A stretch of DNA of 43,317 nucleotides from the IMG/VR virus record IMGVR_UViG_3300050821_005623, positions 1 to 43,317 of that record; one strand, given 5' to 3'. The stretch comes from a virus. The position numbers and the translations under genes are program-made. The notes under the pieces are model-generated. The model had not been told where the DNA came from and did no database searches. It was given only the letters and a program-made list of their open reading frames with translations. Every line of letters starts with the position of its first letter. Positions within the stretch are counted from its first letter, which is position 1. Positions 1 to 8,426 of the stretch are shown here, piece after piece.

Positions 1-266
1 GTGGTGACGTTAGTTGTTCCCGCGATACTTGCGGCCTGCGCAAGTTGGACCGTCTGATTGGTGGTGATTGTTCCAAGATTGCCGCCGCCCATCGAAAGGG
101 AATTCGCTCCTAGAACCTCGCTTCCATTAAGCAGGGTTCCCAGTCCTTGGGCCGAGGAAAGGAAATTGAGAAGGTCGGTCAGCTGACCCAGAAACAGTTG
201 CTGGTGTGGCTTGTCCGAGAGATCAAACGACTTCCACAGCAGGGGACTGAACTGGGTATTTCCCAT
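1..266 (-). CDS. Virion protein, 5' part of a gene that crosses the window ends
   Basis: Leftward frame starting at the ATG at 266-264, two bases after the TAG stop of the upstream collar fibre (the junction contains a CTAG motif). It encodes 88 complete residues beginning MGNTQFSPLLWKS and is still open at base 1. If the sequence is circular, the split codon at bases 2-1 is completed by base 43317 and the same frame continues to a TGA at 43092-43094, giving a 163-residue protein. The product is rich in Ser, Thr, Gly, Asn and Val with no charged clusters, as in small beta-structured phage virion proteins. I recognise no family. Its place directly after a collar-domain fibre suggests a tail or fibre accessory role. 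The frame and joining are seen in the sequence; the role is inferred. Confidence 0.8.
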   Translation of the reverse strand, partial: MGNTQFSPLLWKSFDLSDKPHQQLFLGQLTDLLNFLSSAQGLGTLLNGSEVLGANSLSMGGGNLGTITTNQTVQLAQAASIAGTTNVT

Positions 267-267
267 T

Positions 268-1143
268 CTAGAAGGCCCTGATGATGAAGTTCACTGACAG
301 GAAGGCTGGCTGATTATTGATCGCAGTTCCAGATCCAGTTGCTCCGATCGAACCAACGACCTGATTATTACTCCCGGTCACCGCCGCCGCCTGAGTAAAG
401 AACGTACCTCCTCCGGCCTGCAGCCCGACGATGGCTCCCGGAGATGTGTAATTATGGGTGTGGCCGTTATCAATCCACTGGTGGGTGTGTGACGGAAGAT
501 TGGCCACTGTCAGAACAGTTGTGTTAGCGCCTCCAACGGTTCCCACATTGCCTGAGTTGGTCGGGAAACGGTTGGTGAAGTTGGGGAGATTGAAGGTGGT
601 GGACCCGTCACCCGCTCCGTAGGTGGAGGCAATCACCCCGAACAGTGCCGCGTACTGGGTTCTGGAAACAGCCGAACCATTGCAGGCCAACCAGCTGACG
701 GGAATAGCCGAGGATGGTCCTCCGAACATTAAAATCTGACCCACCATAACACTGGCATTGGGAGAGATGATCCTCATTGCCCCGTTGATACACATCAGGG
801 TGTAAAGGGTTCCCACCTGAATTACCTGCGGGGTCAGTGCGCTTCCGTTCGATGAAAGGATCTGGATATTACCCAAATTGTTTACATTGATCGAGCTAGG
901 TCCGGTGTTGGCGTTTAGTGGGAGAAACGAAAGAAAGAATCCGTTGGTGTACCCTGCGGCGGGAGGCACCAGATTGACCACGTAGCTATTGACGCTCCCG
1001 GTATCAACCGCCGCATTAGTCCATCCAGCTGCCGAGTCATTGGTGATCGCGGTCAGGGCATTGAAGTTCTGATCTAGAAGGGAAGCAGAAACTGTCCCGC
1101 TCAACTGACCGAAAACATTAGGCTCGACTACTGGTCTTGGCAT
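268..1143 (-). CDS. Tail fibre protein with tail-collar domain
   Basis: 291 residues. The middle (about 135-200) has the tail-collar signature: GQILMFGG, then WLACNGS, then YAALF..I..TYG.GDGSTTFNLPN, as in T4 short-tail-fibre and Mtd-like collar proteins. The C-terminal part has an SHTHQW...HTHNY cluster, typical of metal-binding trimeric fibre tips, and ends in NNQPAFLSVNFIIRAF, the usual closing strand of this family. The N-terminal ~130 residues are a Ser/Asn-rich beta region that probably attaches to the tail. The start overlaps the previous gene's stop as TAATG. A second collar protein lies at 31474-32187 with a parallel ending (NNIQPYLSLNYVIKT). Family assignment is firm; host receptor is unknown. 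Confidence 0.88.
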   Translation of the reverse strand: MPRPVVEPNVFGQLSGTVSASLLDQNFNALTAITNDSAAGWTNAAVDTGSVNSYVVNLVPPAAGYTNGFFLSFLPLNANTGPSSINVNNLGNIQILSSNGSALTPQVIQVGTLYTLMCINGAMRIISPNASVMVGQILMFGGPSSAIPVSWLACNGSAVSRTQYAALFGVIASTYGAGDGSTTFNLPNFTNRFPTNSGNVGTVGGANTTVLTVANLPSHTHQWIDNGHTHNYTSPGAIVGLQAGGGTFFTQAAAVTGSNNQVVGSIGATGSGTAINNQPAFLSVNFIIRAF

Positions 1144-3104
1144 TAGCTACCCCATCCGGCCTCTGTCGAAACGATTTCAAAGGCCAACGCTTGAAATGAT
1201 AATCCTACACTGGTTGCAGTCCAGCTGGAACCTAGAACACGAACCATATTCTCGGTGTTGTACTGCCAGACCTTGTACTGAAGGGTGTTCCCGCTCGACC
1301 ATTGCAGGAGCTGCTTGGGCACTTGGGGAATGAAAGAGGCAAAACCTTGGATCGCCAGAGTAGCCCGAAGGGTTCCTCCGGGGAACAGACCCATGTTGGC
1401 CAGACCGGAGATGCCGACGGTCGGCTGAACCAGCCTGAACGCGGAAGCGGTGGTGATCGCACGTCCTGCCAAGTTGACCACCGCATTGTTGAACGTGCCG
1501 CCTTGAGTAAACCCTGAGAAGAACCCGGCTGCACGGCCACGGATGGCGACTGTGGCCGAAAGAGAAACCACATTGGTGGCAACCGGAGTCAGGAAGGCCC
1601 GACCTAGAACCCGGAGAGTTCCCGGAATGCTGGAAGGAGGAATGAAGAACCTTGCCGTGGCCCGGCCTGCGAAGTGAACACCACCGAAGATGTTGTTGGT
1701 TCCGCCGAGAGTCGGGTTCGGGGTCAGGGTTACCCGGCCCTGAATCAGGACCTGAGGACCCTTGGTGACCAGAGGATTGAGGGTCATCCTCGCCCGTCCC
1801 ATCAGGGACACCTTGCCCTGAACCGGAATAAAGATCGGGTTTCCGGCTTCTATAACGACCTGAGCACCCTTCATCACCCGAGGTGAGATGGTCGTAAATC
1901 TGGCCCGGCCCTGAATTACCAGTGTGGCGTTGATCGCTCCCGGACCTGTGACCAGTGCCGCCAGAGTCAGCTTCGCCTTACCTAGAACGGAGAGGGTGGA
2001 ATTTCTGGTGACCTGAGGATTGGGAGTAAGAGTCGCCCGGCCATTGATAGAAACCTGATAAAGAGGGATGGTCGCCCTCAGAGTCAGGAAGGCGCGGCCA
2101 ATAAACTGGTTGATGACAACGTTGTTGGCCGCAAAACCAAACAGATGAACCGTCGCATTGACCTGAGTTGGATTCGATCCGGCGTTGAACCTAGAAGCTC
2201 CAGCAGATCCCTGGATCGCAACTGATGCGTTGTGAGTTACGAACGGGGCAAGAGTTGCTGTCGCCTTACCTTGCGCTCTCTCAGTTTTGAGCTGAGTTGA
2301 TTGCCCGGTGAAGGTGGTGGAAGTCGCCTTACCTTGAAGGATGGCGTGTCCGAATACTCCTAGATCGCACCTGAATGTTGCCGCCGCTCCCGCCGCGCAG
2401 AAGAAGGTTGCATCCTTGGTAACCCTCGGAGTGATGGTTGCGAACTTGGCGGTTGCCGCGATAGCGACCGTGGCATTGACCGGAGTTGCTCCGGCAGATG
2501 CCTTGAAGGCAAAGAGGGCAACTCCAAAGGCGTCGCTCGGGCTCTGGGTAAAGGTCGAGGTGTAGGTGCTGGTTGCCGAAACAATCCTGTACGCACCCTG
2601 AAAGAAGTTCGTCTCAGTGGTAAAGCTGGCAGGTCCTGCGGTTCCGGTCTGGGCGCAGTTGTTGAAAGCAATCAGGAGGTCGTTGGCATTGGTCGTCGTC
2701 AGGCCAGCGCTCAATGCGCAGCTGGTCGAAGTCCCTGATCCGGTTGCTCCGGCTCCATCGGCAGGACTGGAGGTGGCAACTCCGCTGAACTCGTAAATCT
2801 CGATCAGCATGTTATTGCCGCCGTTGATCGTATTTACGGTGATGGTCGGAGTGGTTCCTCCGGTGATGTTCAGGGCATACCAGATTTCAACCGAGAACCC
2901 GTTGGCCGGAGCAAAGGCAATTGCCTTGGTGTAGGTGTTCACCCCACCGCTGTCGGCAATGGTGTTGACCGTCTGCCCGGCTCCGGCAATCATCACACCA
3001 ACGACAATGAAATTGCCGCTGGTGGTGTTCGATCCGAACTGAATCGTGGGGCTGGCCGCTCCTGAAACAACCCCGATCGGAGCCTGTACGAAAGCTATCG
3101 CCAT
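1143..3104 (-). CDS. Large repeat-containing virion protein (G-R-A beta repeats)
   Basis: 653 residues. The N-terminal ~205 residues form a beta-sandwich-like domain (VVGVMIAGAG, TIADSGGVNTYTKA, NITGGTTPTITV) of a type common in phage and bacterial surface proteins. The remaining two thirds consist of about 15 imperfect repeats of roughly 25-40 residues, each built round a strand pair such as VSINGRATLTPNP, VLGKAKLTL, VIQGRARFTT or VLIQGRVTLTPNP, mostly preceded by P.V.(T/K). The last ~50 residues (LLQWSSGNTLQYKVWQYN) differ. The gene lies between tailspike and collar fibre, so a tail-appendage or decoration role is likely. Two small late proteins, at 33197-33448 and 31329-31472, carry single units of the same kind. 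The enzyme role, if any, is unknown. Confidence 0.75.
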   Translation of the reverse strand: MAIAFVQAPIGVVSGAASPTIQFGSNTTSGNFIVVGVMIAGAGQTVNTIADSGGVNTYTKAIAFAPANGFSVEIWYALNITGGTTPTITVNTINGGNNMLIEIYEFSGVATSSPADGAGATGSGTSTSCALSAGLTTTNANDLLIAFNNCAQTGTAGPASFTTETNFFQGAYRIVSATSTYTSTFTQSPSDAFGVALFAFKASAGATPVNATVAIAATAKFATITPRVTKDATFFCAAGAAATFRCDLGVFGHAILQGKATSTTFTGQSTQLKTERAQGKATATLAPFVTHNASVAIQGSAGASRFNAGSNPTQVNATVHLFGFAANNVVINQFIGRAFLTLRATIPLYQVSINGRATLTPNPQVTRNSTLSVLGKAKLTLAALVTGPGAINATLVIQGRARFTTISPRVMKGAQVVIEAGNPIFIPVQGKVSLMGRARMTLNPLVTKGPQVLIQGRVTLTPNPTLGGTNNIFGGVHFAGRATARFFIPPSSIPGTLRVLGRAFLTPVATNVVSLSATVAIRGRAAGFFSGFTQGGTFNNAVVNLAGRAITTASAFRLVQPTVGISGLANMGLFPGGTLRATLAIQGFASFIPQVPKQLLQWSSGNTLQYKVWQYNTENMVRVLGSSWTATSVGLSFQALAFEIVSTEAGWGS

Positions 3105-3105
3105 A

Positions 3106-6100
3106 TCATCTTATGAACACACTGGCAAAGACTGGTTGGATTGCGGAAGTGGCTCCTTGATAGGCACCACGATCCCATGCGGTTGCGGTTCTAACTACCG
3201 AGTTAATGCTGTTATTGTAGGATAATGTCTGGGTTCCATCAGATGCGGTGTAACTCTGGAATCCGTAGTTGGCATTGATCCCTGAAGTTCCTTCTAGAAA
3301 GAAGCCCATCCCCGGCTGACCAGTGGAGTAGGTGCTGTCAGTCCACGTCACGATCTGCGCCCCATTCAGGAAAGCCGTGATGGTAGTTCCCGAGATGGTG
3401 GCCATGAAGATATCCCCATCAACTCCGTGAACTCCACCCTGACTGTTCAGGAGGGTGAAGTTTCCAAGGGGTCCGTTCCACCGGACAATCTGACAGTACA
3501 GGTTATTCGTGTTGGTGGAGACAGAAAGGTTGACCTCGTATCCCGTGCAGGAGTTGCTTCCGAAGTTGCTTCTAAGTCGGCATTCCACCTCGGTGAAGAT
3601 CGAGGAGGATGATGGAGCAGAGAGAACCCGCAGCTTGGCGGTGACCGTCTGGTTTGGCCCCCATGTTCCAGTGAGAAGAGCGGTAGAGTCAGCGAACTGC
3701 TGCGGCTGGGAAAGGGTTCCAAGCTGGGTTCCGAAAGCCAGACCTGCGGTGGTCCTGACATCCGAGAACCCAAAGGCCGCTCCGCTCTGCCAGTGACCGC
3801 TTTCCGAGATAGGATTCTCGGTGAGTGGGAACAGGGTGTTGTATCCGCCTCCGGTCGAGAGAACGGCACCTGAGTTGAGACCGGGTGATCCGGTGATCAG
3901 GGAGAGGCCGTTGGCTGCCGGAGCCAGGGTCGATCCGTAGACTCCGGCGAAGACCGTAGGAAGGTTGGAGGTGCTGGCAAAGAGAGGATCTGAACTCAGC
4001 GCCGTTGCCTCGTAGTTCGAGAGAGTGGCCGCCGTGTAGTTGGTTGCCCCGCTGGAAACCAGAGTCCCTGAAGGAGCCCGGAAAATGTTGTTGGAGTGAA
4101 GCTGGATCTTTCCCCCGGCATCAGTGAGAGGGATTCCGTTTCCGATTCCCACGCAGATATTATTCCTGAACTCGAAGGCAGTGACCGTGGCCGGGAAGTT
4201 GGTGAAAACAACGGGAGCGTTATAGAACGTGTTGTTGTAGATCAGCAGCGACATCGTGCTGCCGTTCTCATTTCCGATGTAAAGACCTCCGGTCGTCGTC
4301 TCGTTGTAGACAATGTTTCCGTAAATCTTCAGATCCTTAGGATCTGATCCGCTGGCCTGACTGTAAACCCGAATCCCTCCGTTGACGTTGTTGGTCGTCG
4401 CTACGTTGTAGCGGATGTGGATGTTGACCAGACCAACACCCGCGAAGTGATTCGTCTCATCCGAGGAGATAAAGATCGGGGCGCCCTTGGTGTCGTGAGC
4501 GTAGCAGTATTCCACCGTGCCGTTGGTCACCTGACCCTTGACCAGAAATCCAGAGCCTGCGGTATAGGCCGGGTCCTGACCAGTGTTGTATGCCTCGCAC
4601 ATCCTGACCGTGCAGTTGGTGATGTTGCAGTTGGCGTCCTGATCCCCGGTGTAAAGACAGATGGCATCCCGCGAGGTGTCGTGACAGATCGTGCTGATGA
4701 TCTCCACATTGGCAACCAATCCCTGAAGTCCTCCATTGTTGGACACAATGATCCCGTAGGTGAACTGGTTCTGTGTCTGGTCCGAGAAGTTGTTGTGGAC
4801 AATGCAGTCCTGAACCCGCTTCGTGGCGCCGTTCATCAGGACAAAGAACCGATGGTTGATGTCGATTCCGTTGTTGACCTGATTATTGGTATCTACCTCG
4901 AATCCCTGAAAAATAGTCGGAATGGTCGGGTGGTCGATGAAGCGGACGGTGCCTGCTGTCAGGGTTCCGCCTGCGCGGAGGATCGCCCGGGCGGTTCCAG
5001 TTCCGAAGCTGTTCCCGATATAGGTTACTCCCCCGGTCAGGTATAATCCTTGGTTCGCCGCTGGCATTGTCCACGTAGAAGCCCGGTCAAAGTAAACCGT
5101 GTCTCCGGGGTTCAGTACCCCAGACCCTGTGTAGGTGGACATTCCGGGGCAGTTCTGCCAAGGGGTTGTCGGGGTGTTCCCGTCGTTGCTGTCGCTTCCT
5201 AGATTGAAGGAAACGTAATGAACGTTACTCGGAGTGGTGGCGTTCTGAAGCGGGTGAGGATACGACAGAGCAGTGTAGGAAGTGAGTGGAAGTCCGGGAC
5301 CGGGAGCCTGAGCGAAGATGTTGGTGTTCAGCGCCAGCCCGGTCGGGAACTGAGGAGAGGTGGCATTCGGGAAAAAGAGCGGTGCTCCGTTGGTGGTGTT
5401 GTTATAGAAGTAGGAACCTAGAAGGGTTTCAACTCCGTTCACACATCCTTGCCCGACCTTCTCAAATCCGTTGGTGCTGTCGTTAGCAAACTTGAAACAC
5501 TGGTTTGGAAACCCTACCGCTCCGGGAACAAAGGTGTTGTTGTAGGCAATGGTTACCCCACCCCGGTTGTAAAGACCATAGTCTGCCGGGGAACTGGCCC
5601 CGTTCACGATGGTTAAGGTGTTGTTATAGAATTCTACCTGAAGGGTGGAATTCGGAGCCGAGTCAGCACCGTGCAGCACACAGGTCCAGTTGGTGAAGTT
5701 GCAGTGCCGCGCCACCCACCGGACTCCGAAGTAGGCCGAGTCAATGGCTGGCCGACCGATGACCGATGAGGTGTTGTTCCCGGTATTGTTCCAAGTGCAA
5801 TCCTCAATGTAGATCGCATCGGTGGTGCCGAGGGTCATGCTGGTCGCCCACTGGTTGGCGGTCCCACCGGCAAAACTGTAGATACCATTCATCCCTTCAC
5901 CAGTCTGGGTAAAGGCGCAGTGATCAATCAGTCCGTAAACAGTGGCGTTGTTCTGGTTATCGTCGTTGATTTTGATCGCGAACGGCTGGGTGTCTGCGAA
6001 ATCACAGTTGTCGATCCTGAAGGCCAGTCTGGCAATCCCGCTGGCCGGAGGCTGAACATGGAGAAATCCTCCGGCGTTGCTTCCCGTCGAAGTGAAGATG

Positions 6101-6399
6101 CAGTTGGTGAAGCGTGCCAGCTTGTTGTTGTTGGTCTGAAGGGTGATCGAGGAATAGTTGCTGTGGGTCGAGGTGATCTTCGATCTGGTGGTAGTCGATC
6201 CGGCGCCCGTGATCGTGTAGACCTGATTGAAGGTGCTCGGAATGGTCAGGGTATTCGTCCAAGTGTACGACCCGCCATCGACCCCGATCGTAATAACCCA
6301 TCCATCCTGAGCCTTACCTACCATGTAGGTGACTGCGGCCTGTACGTCGGCAAGACTGCCGTCAGTTGAGATCGTCTTGGCGGTATCGTTCGGGGTCAT
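3106..6399 (-). CDS. Tailspike, parallel beta-helix with C-terminal lectin-like domain
   Basis: 1097 residues. The first ~350 residues have short Asn-rich, strand-like turns (FTNCIF, FRIDNCDF, LIDHCAF, YNNT) typical of right-handed parallel beta-helices. From about 395 a second block opens with YVSFNLGSDSNDGNTP, a common entry to pectate-lyase-like helices, and continues with rungs such as IYGNIVYNETTTGGLYIGN. The last ~200 residues (TAKLRVLSAPSSSSIFTEVECRLRS ... FLNGAQIVTWTDSTYS) resemble a concanavalin/laminin-G-like sandwich. Such proteins bind or degrade host surface glycans. No catalytic residues can be assigned by eye. The start ATG overlaps the previous stop as ATGA. The gene is poor in the genome-wide CTAG motif, which may mean recent acquisition. 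Confidence 0.82.
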   Translation of the reverse strand: MTPNDTAKTISTDGSLADVQAAVTYMVGKAQDGWVITIGVDGGSYTWTNTLTIPSTFNQVYTITGAGSTTTRSKITSTHSNYSSITLQTNNNKLARFTNCIFTSTGSNAGGFLHVQPPASGIARLAFRIDNCDFADTQPFAIKINDDNQNNATVYGLIDHCAFTQTGEGMNGIYSFAGGTANQWATSMTLGTTDAIYIEDCTWNNTGNNTSSVIGRPAIDSAYFGVRWVARHCNFTNWTCVLHGADSAPNSTLQVEFYNNTLTIVNGASSPADYGLYNRGGVTIAYNNTFVPGAVGFPNQCFKFANDSTNGFEKVGQGCVNGVETLLGSYFYNNTTNGAPLFFPNATSPQFPTGLALNTNIFAQAPGPGLPLTSYTALSYPHPLQNATTPSNVHYVSFNLGSDSNDGNTPTTPWQNCPGMSTYTGSGVLNPGDTVYFDRASTWTMPAANQGLYLTGGVTYIGNSFGTGTARAILRAGGTLTAGTVRFIDHPTIPTIFQGFEVDTNNQVNNGIDINHRFFVLMNGATKRVQDCIVHNNFSDQTQNQFTYGIIVSNNGGLQGLVANVEIISTICHDTSRDAICLYTGDQDANCNITNCTVRMCEAYNTGQDPAYTAGSGFLVKGQVTNGTVEYCYAHDTKGAPIFISSDETNHFAGVGLVNIHIRYNVATTNNVNGGIRVYSQASGSDPKDLKIYGNIVYNETTTGGLYIGNENGSTMSLLIYNNTFYNAPVVFTNFPATVTAFEFRNNICVGIGNGIPLTDAGGKIQLHSNNIFRAPSGTLVSSGATNYTAATLSNYEATALSSDPLFASTSNLPTVFAGVYGSTLAPAANGLSLITGSPGLNSGAVLSTGGGYNTLFPLTENPISESGHWQSGAAFGFSDVRTTAGLAFGTQLGTLSQPQQFADSTALLTGTWGPNQTVTAKLRVLSAPSSSSIFTEVECRLRSNFGSNSCTGYEVNLSVSTNTNNLYCQIVRWNGPLGNFTLLNSQGGVHGVDGDIFMATISGTTITAFLNGAQIVTWTDSTYSTGQPGMGFFLEGTSGINANYGFQSYTASDGTQTLSYNNSINSVVRTATAWDRGAYQGATSAIQPVFASVFIR

Positions 6400-6638
6400 A
6401 GTTTTCCCTGATCGTGCAGAACAAACATCATCCCGAGTTCAAACCAATCCTGTGGCCGAAGAGTGTTCTCCATGACCGGATCTCCAACTTTTTGCCATGA
6501 CCACATTACTCCGCGCTCCTGCCAATTGGGATGACGTTGCAGGAGTTCGGCTTTCATGGCCTCGAATTCCATGAGTTGATTCATGGACATTCGAGCCGTG
6601 ATGTAGACCTCGGCGTTTACTGGCGTGGGTTTTGTCAT
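6396..6638 (-). CDS. Small protein of unknown function upstream of tailspike
   Basis: 80 residues, mostly alpha-helical by composition: an opening strand (AEVYITARMSM), then a helix with MEFEAMKAELLQRHPNWQ, then a Trp/Met-rich stretch (VMWSWQKVGDPVMENTLRPQDWFELGMMF). No signal peptide or membrane segment. Its stop overlaps the tailspike ATG as ATGA, so the two are probably translationally coupled and it may be a tailspike chaperone or adaptor. I recognise no family. The alternative reading frame over the same bases starts with a poor composition and was rejected. Confidence 0.65.
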   Translation of the reverse strand: MTKPTPVNAEVYITARMSMNQLMEFEAMKAELLQRHPNWQERGVMWSWQKVGDPVMENTLRPQDWFELGMMFVLHDQGKL

Positions 6639-6651
6639 AACCCACTATGTA

Positions 6652-7056
6652 CTAGGTCAGCTGGACAGAAAAGTTGTTCGCGAGGAATTGGAACACGTTG
6701 TTGGTTCCGACCGTCTGCGAAGCAACCAAGTCTCCGAAGTAAAGGATGTTGCTGTTTCCGTGCTCAACCACGAACACCGTCGTGACCGTTCCCCATGTAC
6801 CAGTGCTGGTAACGAAGGTGAGGGTGACGTTGTTGTTGATCGTGGTCGTCGCTCCAGAGATCGTTGGGAAGGTGGTCGTGCTCGCGGGTACGCTCAGACG
6901 AACGTAAGATCCGCCAGTGACCTCGGTTCCCAGCGCGGAGGCCGAGCCGGAGGTGGTGCAGAGTGCTAGGTCAACACCGACAAAGGTGTAGGCCGTTCCG
7001 CCGAACTGCTGATTGAGCAGCTTTTGAATGTAGTAAACGCCGAATCCAGTAGCCAT
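6652..7056 (-). CDS. Beta-structured virion protein (head or tail fibre type)
   Basis: 134 residues. After a short helix (YYIQKLLNQQF) the protein is all strands: VDLALCT, EVTGGSYVRLSV, TINNNVTLTFV, GTWGTVTTVFVVEH, and a closing FQFLANNFSVQL. This G-G-S-Y-x-R, N-x-x-x-L-x-F, x-W-G plan is one often seen in small phage structural proteins encoded beside tail genes. It lies between the nozzle protein and tailspike, which suits a tail or head-fibre component. The same domain, with matching landmarks (EVSGAGYARV, GDWGYI, FQFTPGNFSISL), recurs behind a Tat-like leader at 30736-31140. The gene ends in TAG within a CTAG motif. Role inferred from context. Confidence 0.75.
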   Translation of the reverse strand: MATGFGVYYIQKLLNQQFGGTAYTFVGVDLALCTTSGSASALGTEVTGGSYVRLSVPASTTTFPTISGATTTINNNVTLTFVTSTGTWGTVTTVFVVEHGNSNILYFGDLVASQTVGTNNVFQFLANNFSVQLT

Positions 7057-8418
7057 TTAATTAGTCCAGTTTATGGGGTTTCCGTCTTTGCCGATGAAGA
7101 TGAGAAGCGAGGTTACGCTTTGGGTTTGCGACCCGAAAGGCGCGGCAAGAGCCATCCCGGAGTCGTTGAAGAGATTCATGGTTGCGGTGGCCGTGGCACT
7201 GATCATCGTGGCCACACCCATCTTGAGAACCCGCTTGTATCCGATCGGGGTTCCGAAGTTCCAGTACTTGAACCCCCACGTTGAGGTCACCGGATCTGTC
7301 AGGTCGGTGAACATCGTGAAGATGTTCAGGCCGTCCGTTCCCCAGCAGGTAGCAACGTTGTTGATCGTTCCGTCAGTAACGAAGTTGGTCTGACCTAGAA
7401 CGACCCTGAACCAGAGGTTGTTGATTACGCTGTAGGCCAGAAGTCCGTAGGCGTTGTCGTTGGAAGTGTGGACCGCCCACGCGAGACAAGGCTCCGAGTA
7501 GATTTCACAGAAGCAGCTGGCCAGTGTGGAGTCACTCTCCTGCTGGTCGAAGAAGTTATCCACCGGCATGCTGATCTTCTGCGGAACCGTTCCAGTGAAA
7601 GACCAGATCCCATTCGGATTGGCCCAGTAGAGAGTTGATCCGAAGGTGATCAGCGACCACTTCGATGAGAGGCCGACCTGAACCTCGATCGTGTACTTGG
7701 TGAACTGGAGAACTGCGGGGGAACCGGAGACAAAGAGGTTACCTAGAACCTGGACCCAATCTTGCCCGAAGATATAGAGCAATCCGTTGAAAGGAAACAG
7801 TGCTTGAATCGGGGTGATGCAATCGGAATCAATGATAAGGAAAGACCCTGAGTCGCCACCCAGACTATTGAATGTTCCGCCCTGTGTGAATACGACAACG
7901 TTTCCGTGTGAGAGCCAGAGGCGTCCTGAGAATACAGTAATGAAGGCTCCCTTAACCCCATCGAGAGCAGTGATGTGGGTGAAGGTTGTCCCGTCCCATG
8001 AGTAGGTTTTGCTGACATCTGGATCTGAGATAATTACGTTCGTTTCCTGCCAGAGCGCAATGTCGCAGTTGGGGCCGAGACTGGTGGAGGTGGAGCAATC
8101 AACGATCGCTCCACCGGGAATGGCTACCTGCCTGAGGTGGCCGTCCTCGCAGAGAGCAAAGATGAAGAAACCGGCGTTCAGCTGGAACTCGATCATCCAG
8201 ATGGCCGGAGATGGGAGGGTGACGAAGGGCGCGGAGTTGCCGGGGATCTGCTTGATGCTAGGTCCCATCGGGATCGCATTGATCAGATCATCAAACTGGT
8301 TGTCCTGAATGGTGTAGCGGCTGAACTCCTCGTACCGGTTGATCCCCGACCACGGAGCACCCCCGGAGGGGATCATGATCTCCTTGACCTTGGGTTCTAA
8401 TGTCTTCTGGTAGGGCAT
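7057..8418 (-). CDS. Podovirus-type tail nozzle/tubular protein
   Basis: 453 residues, beta-rich, with repeated propeller-like segments (FGSTLYWANPNGIWSF, LLYIFGQDWVQVLG, NDNAYGLLAYSVINNLWFRVV). Position immediately after the adaptor-type gene (8427-9125), size and composition suit the nozzle of podoviruses (functional counterpart of T7 gp12 or P22 gp10). It would form the distal tube of the short tail, with the tailspike and fibres attached. The start MPYQKTLEPKV follows the adaptor stop by a few bases. No signal peptide. The assignment rests on gene order and fold-like features, not on a diagnostic motif. Confidence 0.7.
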   Translation of the reverse strand: MPYQKTLEPKVKEIMIPSGGAPWSGINRYEEFSRYTIQDNQFDDLINAIPMGPSIKQIPGNSAPFVTLPSPAIWMIEFQLNAGFFIFALCEDGHLRQVAIPGGAIVDCSTSTSLGPNCDIALWQETNVIISDPDVSKTYSWDGTTFTHITALDGVKGAFITVFSGRLWLSHGNVVVFTQGGTFNSLGGDSGSFLIIDSDCITPIQALFPFNGLLYIFGQDWVQVLGNLFVSGSPAVLQFTKYTIEVQVGLSSKWSLITFGSTLYWANPNGIWSFTGTVPQKISMPVDNFFDQQESDSTLASCFCEIYSEPCLAWAVHTSNDNAYGLLAYSVINNLWFRVVLGQTNFVTDGTINNVATCWGTDGLNIFTMFTDLTDPVTSTWGFKYWNFGTPIGYKRVLKMGVATMISATATATMNLFNDSGMALAAPFGSQTQSVTSLLIFIGKDGNPINWTN

Positions 8419-8426
8419 CTAGAGTT

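Noticed and set aside
4417-5046. Long rightward open frame inside the tailspike gene
   Set aside because: Antisense to a clearly coding beta-helix protein; Val/Gly/Asp-rich antisense composition.
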